Shown here one piece after another: positions 16,139 through 23,049 of a stretch of 28,236 nt of DNA. Source of the stretch: a virus; the IMG/VR virus record IMGVR_UViG_3300035698_011058, positions 1 to 28,236 of that record. One strand, given 5' to 3'. How positions within the stretch are numbered: position 1 is the stretch's first letter; each line of letters begins with the position of its first letter. Below the pieces are notes generated by a model. That model was not told the DNA's origin. It did no database searches and worked only from the letters and a program-made list of their open reading frames with translations. Made by a program: the position numbers and the translations under genes.

Positions 16139-16411
16139 TTAGTTACCGTAAACTATCAAAGAACCTTTATCGCTATTCCCTACGCCATCAATGTAGACGC
16201 TACCTGGAGCTGTTGTAGATCCAGTATCCGAATAATTCTTGTAAACTATTCCATGATCATCGGTAGTTGTTGGAGAGTAGTCTGCGTGTAGAATGTTTTG
16301 CAATCCTGTGGCAATCTTGCCAGCGGTTACACTTGCAAATGATAGATCATAAATCTGAATTTTTAGTGTTCCAAAATTGTCATCTTTAATCTTTGTTGCT
16401 ACTAATGCCAT
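16139..16411 (-). CDS. small virion-type protein
   Basis: A 90-residue beta-rich protein (FGTLKIQIYDLSFASVTAGK; GSVYIDGVGNSDKGSLIVYG) whose start lies 26 nt inside the end of the polymerase/ligase-like gene. It precedes the adaptor. The composition is that of a small head or neck decoration protein. No signal peptide and no cysteine. The overlap suggests the membrane gene is well settled in the operon, not a recent passenger. Confidence 0.6.
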   Translation of the reverse strand: MALVATKIKDDNFGTLKIQIYDLSFASVTAGKIATGLQNILHADYSPTTTDDHGIVYKNYSDTGSTTAPGSVYIDGVGNSDKGSLIVYGN

Positions 16412-17552
16412 GTATATCCCCTTGATCTGATGCTATTAACGAATAGCAAATAATTCCAATTAGAGATGTTGCAGCGATATGAAAGGGAAAGCTCCCAAGT
16501 GAATCAATCAATATCGCTAACAAACATGGTACTAGTATAATACTTTTATTAGCGGTAAATAAAGGCTTAATGATAATCAATAGTAAAATAATCCCTATTA
16601 TCCCAAAAGCTATATAGAACTCAAGGTATTCATTGTGAGTTTGGAGAAATATTTTTCTCGCTTGAAAGTATTTATTATAGTTATCCCCAAAGAACCCAAG
16701 ACCCCTACCAATCCACATATCAAGACCTGATGACCATCCAACAGTATTCTGCCAAACCTCAAATCTACCTGAATCTTGTACGAATTTACTGCCGTAAGCG
16801 ATTATGAGATTATAACCAACTAACAAAGTCAACCCAACAGATATAAACATAAACTTTAGATTTGCGCGGTATTTCAATAGAAAATAGGACACTGTCGCCA
16901 CTATTGTCGATAGATATATCATGGAACTGTCGGACAAATAGACGCCGTATAAGGCGATAGGTAGTAAAAATACCCACTTTTTTCTAGTTAACGTCGTCAA
17001 AGTTATTGGAATCATTACACCGGATATCGTTCTGTTGCCGATGCTGCCGATTATGTCAGTTTCATGGCCAGTAAACGGAACCGCCGTGCCCTCTCCCATA
17101 TATAGTTTCGTAAACCTTCCTGGATAGCAAATGTCAAAGTAGATTTGATAAGGGTCAATGCCGAAACTATTGAGAATCAACCATACTGATTGAATTATAC
17201 AAGCAATTGCCATTGCATTATAAATAACTCTTTTATTTATTTGCCTAGAATTGCCTAGAAACTGTGATAAAAGCATAAACCCCGCATTTAGGCAGAAGAA
17301 TTGATATAAAACTGCATCGGATGTGGGTAAGTATTGACGAAAAAACGAGTAAATCGATAGTACCCCCATCGGGATAATAATTAGCTTAAATCTTTTTAGT
17401 GGATTCTCTTGATAACCGAAAAGGATAACTGAGAGATAGACCAGTGCCATAAATAGCGTATCCTGCCCGAATCGAACATCTGCACCGTTATATATCCTAA
17501 AATAAAGAGGGAGGCAGATAATCGCTGCCCCCCAATAAAGTGAAAAAATCAC
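16386..17552 (-). CDS. O-antigen polymerase/ligase-like membrane protein (Wzy/WaaL superfamily)
   Basis: A 388-residue protein with about ten to eleven transmembrane segments. GSIGNRTISG (169-178) resembles the GTxGNxN motif of Wzy/WaaL proteins; the large periplasmic loop follows, with SGRFEVW (261-267), IGRGLGFFG (281-289) and THNEYLEFYIAFGIIG (305-320), which match the R..W, G.G.G.f and HN.yl....e.G..G signature. Such enzymes polymerise O-antigen repeats or ligate them to lipid A core in the inner membrane. It begins with GTG, has no clear Shine-Dalgarno site, starts 3 nt after the decoration gene and overlaps the next gene by 26 nt. A phage copy could alter host surface sugars (serotype conversion, exclusion of other phages). 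Family confident; substrate unknown. Confidence 0.8.
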   Translation of the reverse strand: MIFSLYWGAAIICLPLYFRIYNGADVRFGQDTLFMALVYLSVILFGYQENPLKRFKLIIIPMGVLSIYSFFRQYLPTSDAVLYQFFCLNAGFMLLSQFLGNSRQINKRVIYNAMAIACIIQSVWLILNSFGIDPYQIYFDICYPGRFTKLYMGEGTAVPFTGHETDIIGSIGNRTISGVMIPITLTTLTRKKWVFLLPIALYGVYLSDSSMIYLSTIVATVSYFLLKYRANLKFMFISVGLTLLVGYNLIIAYGSKFVQDSGRFEVWQNTVGWSSGLDMWIGRGLGFFGDNYNKYFQARKIFLQTHNEYLEFYIAFGIIGIILLLIIIKPLFTANKSIILVPCLLAILIDSLGSFPFHIAATSLIGIICYSLIASDQGDIHGISSNKD

Positions 17553-17555
17553 TAA

Positions 17556-18065
17556 CTAGAGAAGATTAATAAATACTGGGACATTTGCTGTTGCACTTGA
17601 ATGGTCCATGAAGACACCAACATCATGCAAAAAAGCAGGATCCGTTTTAGCAACGACTGCGCCAACAGCTCTAACCGATCCGGCAGTGTTGTTATCCATG
17701 TAAGCTGGCTCACCTGGAGTCGCTACAGTAGAAGAACCTGGAGCATAAGTTACACTTCCAACACCGTATACCTGGCATTTACCAGAAGCGCCTTCTGCAA
17801 TAGCTTCAGCAGCTACACACAAAGGTTTTTTGTAAACAGATGTGGTCGTGGTGGCGTACATGCCATTGTCAGCACTTTCGGAAGTGTCAACTACCACAAC
17901 TTGACCTGCGGCGATAGAGCCGGTTGCCGAATAAATTCTTACAAAAATGTTGTCTTGGTAGTTGACAGTCCCTGTATTTGTTCGATCACTTGAAAATGAA
18001 TTTGCGATAATACCAAAGGCATTAAGTGACAAAAGCATTGTAAACACTAAAACTAAACTTTTCAT
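17556..18065 (-). CDS. head decoration-like protein (DUF2190-like pattern) with a signal peptide
   Basis: A 169-residue protein 12 nt after the major capsid gene, the usual place of capsid decoration proteins. Residues 1-18 (MKSLVLVFTMLLSLNAFG) form a typical Sec signal; the mature part begins IIAN. Then comes a beta-rich chain with ATGSIAAGQVVVVDTSE, CVAAEAIAEGASGKCQVYG and a Gly/Ala/Val pattern reminiscent of DUF2190-type head decoration proteins ('G.vv......G.a.....G....g.a..'). Two cysteines are in the mature chain. A capsid-surface protein should not need export, so either the signal is used for something else or it is not a virion protein. Assignment to decoration is from position and pattern. 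Confidence 0.7.
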   Translation of the reverse strand: MKSLVLVFTMLLSLNAFGIIANSFSSDRTNTGTVNYQDNIFVRIYSATGSIAAGQVVVVDTSESADNGMYATTTTSVYKKPLCVAAEAIAEGASGKCQVYGVGSVTYAPGSSTVATPGEPAYMDNNTAGSVRAVGAVVAKTDPAFLHDVGVFMDHSSATANVPVFINLL

Positions 18066-18077
18066 TCTATCCTCCTA

Positions 18078-19031
18078 TTAAGATGCTACTGTAATGTCGT
18101 CAAGTTTACCTTGATATCGTCTGTTGTTGCAAACTAAATTCCCCATCCAAAAGATCCTCATTAACATTGAGTTAGATGTTTCCAATCTTTCGATTGTTTC
18201 TTTTCTCATGTTTTCTTCGCGGTGGACTGCTAGGAAGAGGTAATCTTCATTTAGGAAATACATTGCACCCGCTTCCATGTGCGAATCGACAACAACCGGG
18301 ATTCCATTGAAGGTTAAAATATTTTCAAAACCTAATTGGTTCATTTCCTCAGATACTAGTCTTTGGTGTGGTTGGTATAATGCCCATAATTGGTCATGTA
18401 CATTCTGCCTACAGGTAACCAAGGTAGGACTGTCATTGTCTTGTGTACAAGCGCCATAGGCGCGTTGCATTCTTGACAATGCTAGAGCTTCTGCTGTTCC
18501 AGATGTTGCTCCGGTAATAATCTGAGCGATCCAATTAGGAGAGTCGGCTACAACAATTCCACCATAGGTAGAACTTGTTGACAAAGCAGCTTGAAAACCT
18601 GTGATGTCTTTAGAATCATTTCCAGTTCCATCAGAGAATAGACCATCGGCCAGATTTTCTCTAAATTGCTTTTCGGCAATCTTTACCTTAGATGCGATCA
18701 AGTTTAGCTTTGCAGCATCGCCATTGTTTTGCAGCATCTCTCTTCGAGAGATTCTAATAGGCTCGTAGTATTGTTTCCACTCATACTCAGCCGCTGTGAT
18801 GTTGTCTGTTCTGGAAGTATCAAGAGCATCAAGATCACTAAATGATCCACCAAGACCTGGCTCAGAGTTGATGATAGGGGCGATAATCTTTACGCCACCA
18901 TCTTTTAATTGCATCTTGTCTGGTCGTGACATTCTGGCCAAAATTGCGTTTGAATTGTAAATATTGTCAGCAAGAGTCTTTAAAAAAAGATTCTCAGTAA
19001 TTGCTGTTATTTGGTTGTATGAAAGTGACAT
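18078..19031 (-). CDS. major capsid protein (HK97-fold, podovirus type)
   Basis: A 317-residue protein right after the scaffold gene. The N-terminus (SYNQITAITENLFLKTLADN), the E-loop-like region with KIIAPIINSEP, the middle FRENLADGLFSDGTGND, and the C-terminal LVCNNRRYQGKLDDI are consistent with coat proteins of this type, where the last segment recurs as 'nl...NrRrqg.L..I'. It forms the icosahedral shell. There is no visible N-terminal delta domain, consistent with a separate scaffold gene. The length is on the short side of normal. Confidence 0.85.
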   Translation of the reverse strand: MSLSYNQITAITENLFLKTLADNIYNSNAILARMSRPDKMQLKDGGVKIIAPIINSEPGLGGSFSDLDALDTSRTDNITAAEYEWKQYYEPIRISRREMLQNNGDAAKLNLIASKVKIAEKQFRENLADGLFSDGTGNDSKDITGFQAALSTSSTYGGIVVADSPNWIAQIITGATSGTAEALALSRMQRAYGACTQDNDSPTLVTCRQNVHDQLWALYQPHQRLVSEEMNQLGFENILTFNGIPVVVDSHMEAGAMYFLNEDYLFLAVHREENMRKETIERLETSNSMLMRIFWMGNLVCNNRRYQGKLDDITVAS

Positions 19032-19040
19032 TACTCCTCC

Positions 19041-20138
19041 TTAGAGTTTTCTCAATAATTTGTTAACAGTTTCAAAATGGTTAACCACCCTCGATCTGCT
19101 TCTACTGCTTCCTGGTGATACCCCTTCTGGTACCTTAGCAATCGATCCAATCGTCGGAGATTTCTTAGTCTTGTTTTTAGTCGCCATTAGTTTCAGTTTC
19201 GACTCGTAAAGCTTATTGATATCGGAGCCGTGTTTCGATAGGAACACTTCTCTAAAGCTTTTGTCGCCCTGTTGCCATGTCTCCTTTAAACCATCCCAGT
19301 TAGGTTTAAGACCTAAAGCGCTAACAGCTTTAAACTCACTCTTTACACTTTCCATTTCAGAATCAAGCCCACGAAGTATAGACGAGTTTTCTGTTTGCTT
19401 ACTCTGTTCTTTTAATTCTTCAAGCTGTTGTGTAAGTTGAGCTATTTGATTGTTAACTACTGGGTTACTCATAAATCTAGTTTGAGTATTGAATTTGTCC
19501 TGGATTTGATCGTAGAAATCAGGGTCATCCTGTCTGATCGCATCTAAGGCAAAGTCCCACTGCTGTTTCTGTTTGATTTGCTCATTAAACTCAACCTTCT
19601 GCTCATCGAATTGCTTGAACTCTTGCTGAAGCTGGTCCACCGCTGTCGTGTACTCTTTTTCAGTTTCCTTCGATTGTTCGGCAAGCTTTTGAGTCTTTTG
19701 AGTGTAATCAAACCCCTGTTGTACCAATTCCTTAATTTTGTCGCCCTCGATTGTTACCTTTTCGCCTTTGTGGTCGATGATCATTTTAGAGACGTCGCCA
19801 GTAGTTTCCTGGGTCTCTTCGTCTTCTTCTTTGATCTCGCCATCATTAAGCTTTTTCATGATCTCTTCTGTAGTCAGCTCTTTGTCCTCAGATTCCCCTT
19901 TGGGTTGATCCTCAACGGACTTATCGCTACCTTTGTCAAGATCCTGTAGGACGTCTTGAACCATGGAATTGTAGTCGGTATCTCTGCTCGTCTTAGTGGT
20001 TTTCTTCATGTTCTTCGCTGGTGCTACCGATTCATCCGGTTTTCCCATTGCTTCTGATAAAAGTTCCTCTAAGTTGTCAGTGCTACCTTCTTGCTCCATT
20101 GCGGCATTTTCATTTGATTCTATTTGTTGTATTTCCAT
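19041..20138 (-). CDS. scaffolding protein
   Basis: A 365-residue, strongly acidic, helical protein with no cysteine, followed 9 nt later by the coat gene. It has a low-complexity acidic N-terminus (EEDEETQETTG), a long coiled coil (KLAEQSKETEKEYTTAVDQL; QIAQLTQQLEELKEQSKQTE), and a basic C-terminus with KKSPTIGSIAK and RSRSRV, which in scaffolds binds coat protein. I took the ATG at 20138, with AAGGGGAG 3 nt upstream, over the GTG at 20159, which lies inside the leader hairpin. It would drive procapsid assembly with coat and portal. Family inferred from composition and order. Confidence 0.8.
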   Translation of the reverse strand: MEIQQIESNENAAMEQEGSTDNLEELLSEAMGKPDESVAPAKNMKKTTKTSRDTDYNSMVQDVLQDLDKGSDKSVEDQPKGESEDKELTTEEIMKKLNDGEIKEEDEETQETTGDVSKMIIDHKGEKVTIEGDKIKELVQQGFDYTQKTQKLAEQSKETEKEYTTAVDQLQQEFKQFDEQKVEFNEQIKQKQQWDFALDAIRQDDPDFYDQIQDKFNTQTRFMSNPVVNNQIAQLTQQLEELKEQSKQTENSSILRGLDSEMESVKSEFKAVSALGLKPNWDGLKETWQQGDKSFREVFLSKHGSDINKLYESKLKLMATKNKTKKSPTIGSIAKVPEGVSPGSSRSRSRVVNHFETVNKLLRKL

Positions 20139-20152
20139 TGTCTCCCCTTGGT

Positions 20153-20174
20153 TGCTCACAAGTGTCGTGAGTCC
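20153..20174 (-). promoter_or_regulatory. 5'-leader stem-loop element, copy 2 (scaffold/capsid mRNA)
   Basis: Identical over 22 bp to 2943-2964. On the minus strand it starts 8 nt after the TACTAT -10 box, so it should be the first bases of the transcript: GGA, then CTCAC-GACACTT-GTGAG. It ends 14 bp before the start ATG and AAGGGGAG lies between. The bases around it differ between the two copies, which points to selection on the element itself. Confidence 0.75.
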
Positions 20175-20182
20175 GTTAATAT

Positions 20183-20211
20183 ATAGTACGATATTAGTAC
20201 ATACATTACAA
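20183..20211 (-). promoter_or_regulatory. sigma70-like promoter for the head-tail operon
   Basis: On the minus strand TTGTAA (20211-20206), exactly 17 bp, then TACTAT (20188-20183). Spacer and -10 are shared with the fibre promoter at 18 of 20 bases, suggesting a common late promoter class. Confidence 0.7.
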
Positions 20212-20256
20212 GGGTTAGCAAACTGGGATAAAGTTAGTAGAAGATAGCCCTAAGCA

Positions 20257-20649
20257 TTGGAGGGTAAGATGAAACTAAAGAGCATCAAAAAAAAGAACAG
20301 TAAACCGAGAGTTAGAATTTGCTATCGCTGTGGCTGTAAACTTCGCGGCAACCACCATGCAGAAGTCCGCTATGAGGGTATAGACCATACTTTTATAATG
20401 CATAAGGAATGTGCCGATATTGAAAAACTTGGCATTGATTTTCCCGTGGTTGAACTATTCCAACAAAAAGCTGGTGAGAAAAAACCGCTAAATAACAACA
20501 TTACTCAAGAAGTTCGAAACATCTTAACGTCATTAAACCGCAGGAGGTCACTATGCAAGATTACGAAACACACAAAGAAAAAGCTCTACTCACACCAAAT
20601 CAAGTTTGCACAATCCTTAACATTAGAATGTCCAAATTTAGATCAATGA
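20257..20649 (+). CDS. small zinc-binding protein of the plus-strand island
   Basis: A 130-residue protein with GGAGGG 5 nt before the ATG. Residues of about 22-50 show CYRCGCK...HHAE...FIMHKEC, a Cys2-His-Cys zinc-binding arrangement. The last 30 residues (from about RRRSLCKITKH) are read in a different frame across the start of the next gene, overlapping it by 97 nt; such a long overlap suggests the original stop was lost and this tail is recent or meaningless. Function unknown; a DNA- or RNA-binding role is plausible for a zinc protein beside an HTH gene. Confidence 0.6.
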   Translation: MEGKMKLKSIKKKNSKPRVRICYRCGCKLRGNHHAEVRYEGIDHTFIMHKECADIEKLGIDFPVVELFQQKAGEKKPLNNNITQEVRNILTSLNRRRSLCKITKHTKKKLYSHQIKFAQSLTLECPNLDQ

Positions 20650-20750
20650 TCTTTAGAAATGAGCTACCGGTAATAAGACTTGGTCGTCTTCTTAGAATCG
20701 ATAAGAATGAACTTCCAAAATGGATTGAGAGCAAGGAGAACAACCTATGA
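20553..20750 (+). CDS. excisionase-family helix-turn-helix protein
   Basis: A 65-residue protein with a strong AGGAGGT 5 nt before the ATG. LLTPNQVCTILNIRMSKFRS then ELPVIRLGRLLRIDKNELPKW is the excisionase / MerR-like HTH pattern ('LT..eaa..L.vs..t.. ... lP..rlGr..RI....l..wl'). Proteins of this kind act as recombination directionality factors or small transcription regulators. With no integrase in the window a regulatory role is more likely here, possibly on the divergent scaffold promoter about 350 bp upstream. The stop overlaps a tiny downstream frame as ATGA. Confidence 0.8.
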   Translation: MQDYETHKEKALLTPNQVCTILNIRMSKFRSMIFRNELPVIRLGRLLRIDKNELPKWIESKENNL

Positions 20751-20806
20751 ATAATTTAGACGTTCCTAAAAGAAGGAGGAATAGTGGTCACCGAGGAAAA
20801 ACATAG
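20747..20806 (+). CDS. possible 19-residue coupling peptide
   Basis: A 20-codon frame (MNNLDVPKRRRNSGHRGKT) starts inside the stop of the HTH gene (ATGA) and runs through the Shine-Dalgarno site and start of the next gene. It may serve to couple translation of the two genes; the peptide itself may have no role. Confidence 0.3.
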   Translation: MNNLDVPKRRRNSGHRGKT

Positions 20807-21011
20807 CAGCGATAGCCTTGAACACAATTTAAAATTAATACTAGAGATGGTCAAAAGCCCCGCACATTTCACTAATGTTTGCCCTATTTGCGCAAACCCC
20901 TTCATGAAAACAAGCGACGACACTTACCAAGAGTTTATGTGTGGGCATATAACCCGAATAGGATATGTCTATTTCTCTAAGATAACGGACCCATTCTCTT
21001 TTGAAGACTAA
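20784..21011 (+). CDS. small zinc-ribbon-like protein
   Basis: A 75-residue protein starting at GTG with a strong AGAAGGAGG just upstream. CPIC (about residues 33-36) and a later CGHITRIGY form a CxxC...CxH zinc site. Its stop overlaps the stop of the convergent portal gene by 4 nt, so there is no room for a terminator. Function unknown. Confidence 0.6.
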   Translation: MVTEEKHSSDSLEHNLKLILEMVKSPAHFTNVCPICANPFMKTSDDTYQEFMCGHITRIGYVYFSKITDPFSFED

Positions 21012-22963
21012 ACAACTGGCGGCGGTGCGACCCCTTGTCCATCCATAGACTCAGGGGCGACGCCTAGCTGAGCTTTTAACTGCTCATTTTCCGCCGCTAG
21101 CGCCTCTGCTGTGGCCTGCAATTCATCTTGCTGGGCCAAATCTTCTAGTATCTTATTCTTAGACGGTAGATCTGTTACTTCGAAGTATGTCTTCGGAAGT
21201 ATAGCACCGGTCTGTAGTAATTGAGTCATGCTTTGGAGGATAGCTTCTTTAGTTATCCCTGCTGATGTGCCTGGTACCAACTTAAGTTTGTAATCAAGCT
21301 TTTGAATGTCATCTGGTCTAAAGTCGATAAACTGTATCTGCCCTGACTTATCGTAGACTCTCAAGGTTCTTTCGACTGACCAATAGTGGACAATCCTTGA
21401 AGCAACAAGTTTTCCTTCCCTTAGCAGAGAGTATTCTTCCAGGTAGCGACTCTTTAATCTTACTCGGCCTACCGCCTGCTCTTGTAATGCAGTAATAGCA
21501 GATGCGGCTGTAATACCGCCTGGCTGGCGTCCTTGAGTTACTTCGTGTATACCTGATATCGCCTCCATTGATTCACGATTAGCGTTCTTGCTAATGCCAA
21601 GCTGTGGACTAATCTGGCCAGGAGGAATTCTACTAACTTCCGTTCCAACTTTTTTAGTGATGACAATTCCCTCATCGTTAGTGAGGGTAGTTTCATCAAC
21701 GCCAGATTCTTTGTCTAAAACCCAACCGCTATTTGCGTTAAGCCTTAGCCCTTTATATTCCGACCAATCCAGGTCATTGTACATCTTTTGTGCGTCGATT
21801 ATGTTCTTAAGCTCCCCTGTTCCATAGACGGATTCTGCTGATTTATAGCAATAGAAAGGAACTAATGGGATCATACCATCACCAACAGGTGACTCATCAT
21901 CAAACAATATTAGCTCACCCGTCCTAATGATTAGCCTTAGATTGTGAGAATATTTTGGTCTTTGCCCCTTTGGATTCTCTTCTTCTAGCATATCGTGCAT
22001 TTCTAGATGATCTTGCAATATTGCAAATGATAGACCTAATACGGGGTCGGTTGTCATCTCGCCAGTTTCCGGGTCTTGCACTGGTATCTGCAATTGCGCT
22101 TCTATCTGCGCCGCTAGAGCTTCATGAGCTTCCTTGTGAGCAGCGTGATCCTCGTACTTATGAACATCAGGGTTGACCCCGTTCATGATCTCCTCGGTCT
22201 CCTTTTCTATCTCCTCTTGGGTTTCCTCTTCGTCGATCTTCTCCATGCTATAATCTTTTAACCAAACCTCTTCTACGGTGATGAAGTTGTCAGATCTAAA
22301 CCTGTCAGTTTCGCTAACATAACCGGTTGTCCCACCAATACCATCCCACAAGCTTGGATCAAGCCCATCGGATTGCGTGTCTGCTCTATTTTCATCGAGA
22401 TGTGATATCTCATCAATTTCATCTGCTTTATTAGGATACTTGCGCTTTAACTCTTCCCTCCTGATAGGCATCTTTATAATAGCATAACCAGCTTGATCTA
22501 TTTCATCCGCTGTTGGGTCAATGAATACATATCGCCAATTGACATTTTTAATCAAAATAGAGCCTTCACCATTTGAGCCATCTGGGTCATAGTCTACATA
22601 GTGCCACCCTGTACCTGTTTTAAGCATAGCTCGAACAGCTTCAGAAACTTTTAATTGCTGATCTTGCTCCTCAAAGACATACTGCATTGCAGATTCCAAC
22701 ACTTTCGCATCTTCCATTTGTTCAGGCTGTTGAGGTATGACTGAGCTTGAAGGTCTTGTATCTGTTAAGATAGGGATTTCACCCTCAACAATAGAAAAAC
22801 ACCAATTTTTGGCCGGTCGCTCTGTTGCAAATTTCCAATGATTTCCTTCATAGAAGCGCTCTTGCTCTATCCATTTGCTCACAAACCGCTTTTTATACTC
22901 GTTAGCTTCTTTGAATAGGTCGTCTATCTTTTGATTAATTTCTCTCTCTTTGTCGTTAGCCAT
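21008..22963 (-). CDS. portal protein (P22-like)
   Basis: A 651-residue protein. The start (REINQKIDDLFKEANEYKK, WIEQERFYEGNHW) and the core segments IKNVNWRYVFIDPTADEID, PLVPFYCYKSAESVYGTGEL, then ITAASAITALQEQAVGRVRL match the portal clade of P22-like podoviruses. The C-terminus is a helical barrel-like tail ending in a Gln/Ala/Pro-rich segment. Twelve copies form the vertex through which DNA enters and leaves. AGGAG lies 9 nt before the ATG. It is separated from the scaffold gene by the plus-strand island and therefore has its own promoter region. Confidence 0.9.
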   Translation of the reverse strand: MANDKEREINQKIDDLFKEANEYKKRFVSKWIEQERFYEGNHWKFATERPAKNWCFSIVEGEIPILTDTRPSSSVIPQQPEQMEDAKVLESAMQYVFEEQDQQLKVSEAVRAMLKTGTGWHYVDYDPDGSNGEGSILIKNVNWRYVFIDPTADEIDQAGYAIIKMPIRREELKRKYPNKADEIDEISHLDENRADTQSDGLDPSLWDGIGGTTGYVSETDRFRSDNFITVEEVWLKDYSMEKIDEEETQEEIEKETEEIMNGVNPDVHKYEDHAAHKEAHEALAAQIEAQLQIPVQDPETGEMTTDPVLGLSFAILQDHLEMHDMLEEENPKGQRPKYSHNLRLIIRTGELILFDDESPVGDGMIPLVPFYCYKSAESVYGTGELKNIIDAQKMYNDLDWSEYKGLRLNANSGWVLDKESGVDETTLTNDEGIVITKKVGTEVSRIPPGQISPQLGISKNANRESMEAISGIHEVTQGRQPGGITAASAITALQEQAVGRVRLKSRYLEEYSLLREGKLVASRIVHYWSVERTLRVYDKSGQIQFIDFRPDDIQKLDYKLKLVPGTSAGITKEAILQSMTQLLQTGAILPKTYFEVTDLPSKNKILEDLAQQDELQATAEALAAENEQLKAQLGVAPESMDGQGVAPPPVV

Positions 22964-23004
22964 TTAATTTGACTCCTGAGATGTGATTGAATAGAATTTG
23001 TACT

Positions 23005-23012
23005 ATTATAAT
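23005..23012. promoter_or_regulatory. divergent -10 region between portal and ParB-like genes
   Basis: The palindrome TATTATAATA gives a TATAAT -10 box on both strands (plus 23007-23012, minus 23010-23005). No convincing -35 lies 16-18 bp from either; TTGACT on the minus strand is 23 bp away. The 86-bp gap must serve both directions. Confidence 0.4.
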
Positions 23013-23049
23013 ACTATTCACTTAGAGTAATAGAGTCAATGGAGGTTTT

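Noticed and set aside
17601-17993. 130-residue plus-strand open frame antisense to the decoration-like gene
   Set aside because: It has no ribosome site or recognisable domain and mirrors a well-supported minus-strand gene; shadow frame.
19578-19949. 123-residue hydrophobic plus-strand frame antisense to the scaffold gene
   Set aside because: The Leu/Val/Phe richness is the antisense of Glu/Gln/Lys codons in the coiled coil, so the apparent membrane protein is an artefact.
20553-20750. Excisionase call as proof of a temperate lifestyle
   Set aside because: No integrase, attachment site or repressor is recognisable here; excisionase-fold HTH proteins are often plain regulators.
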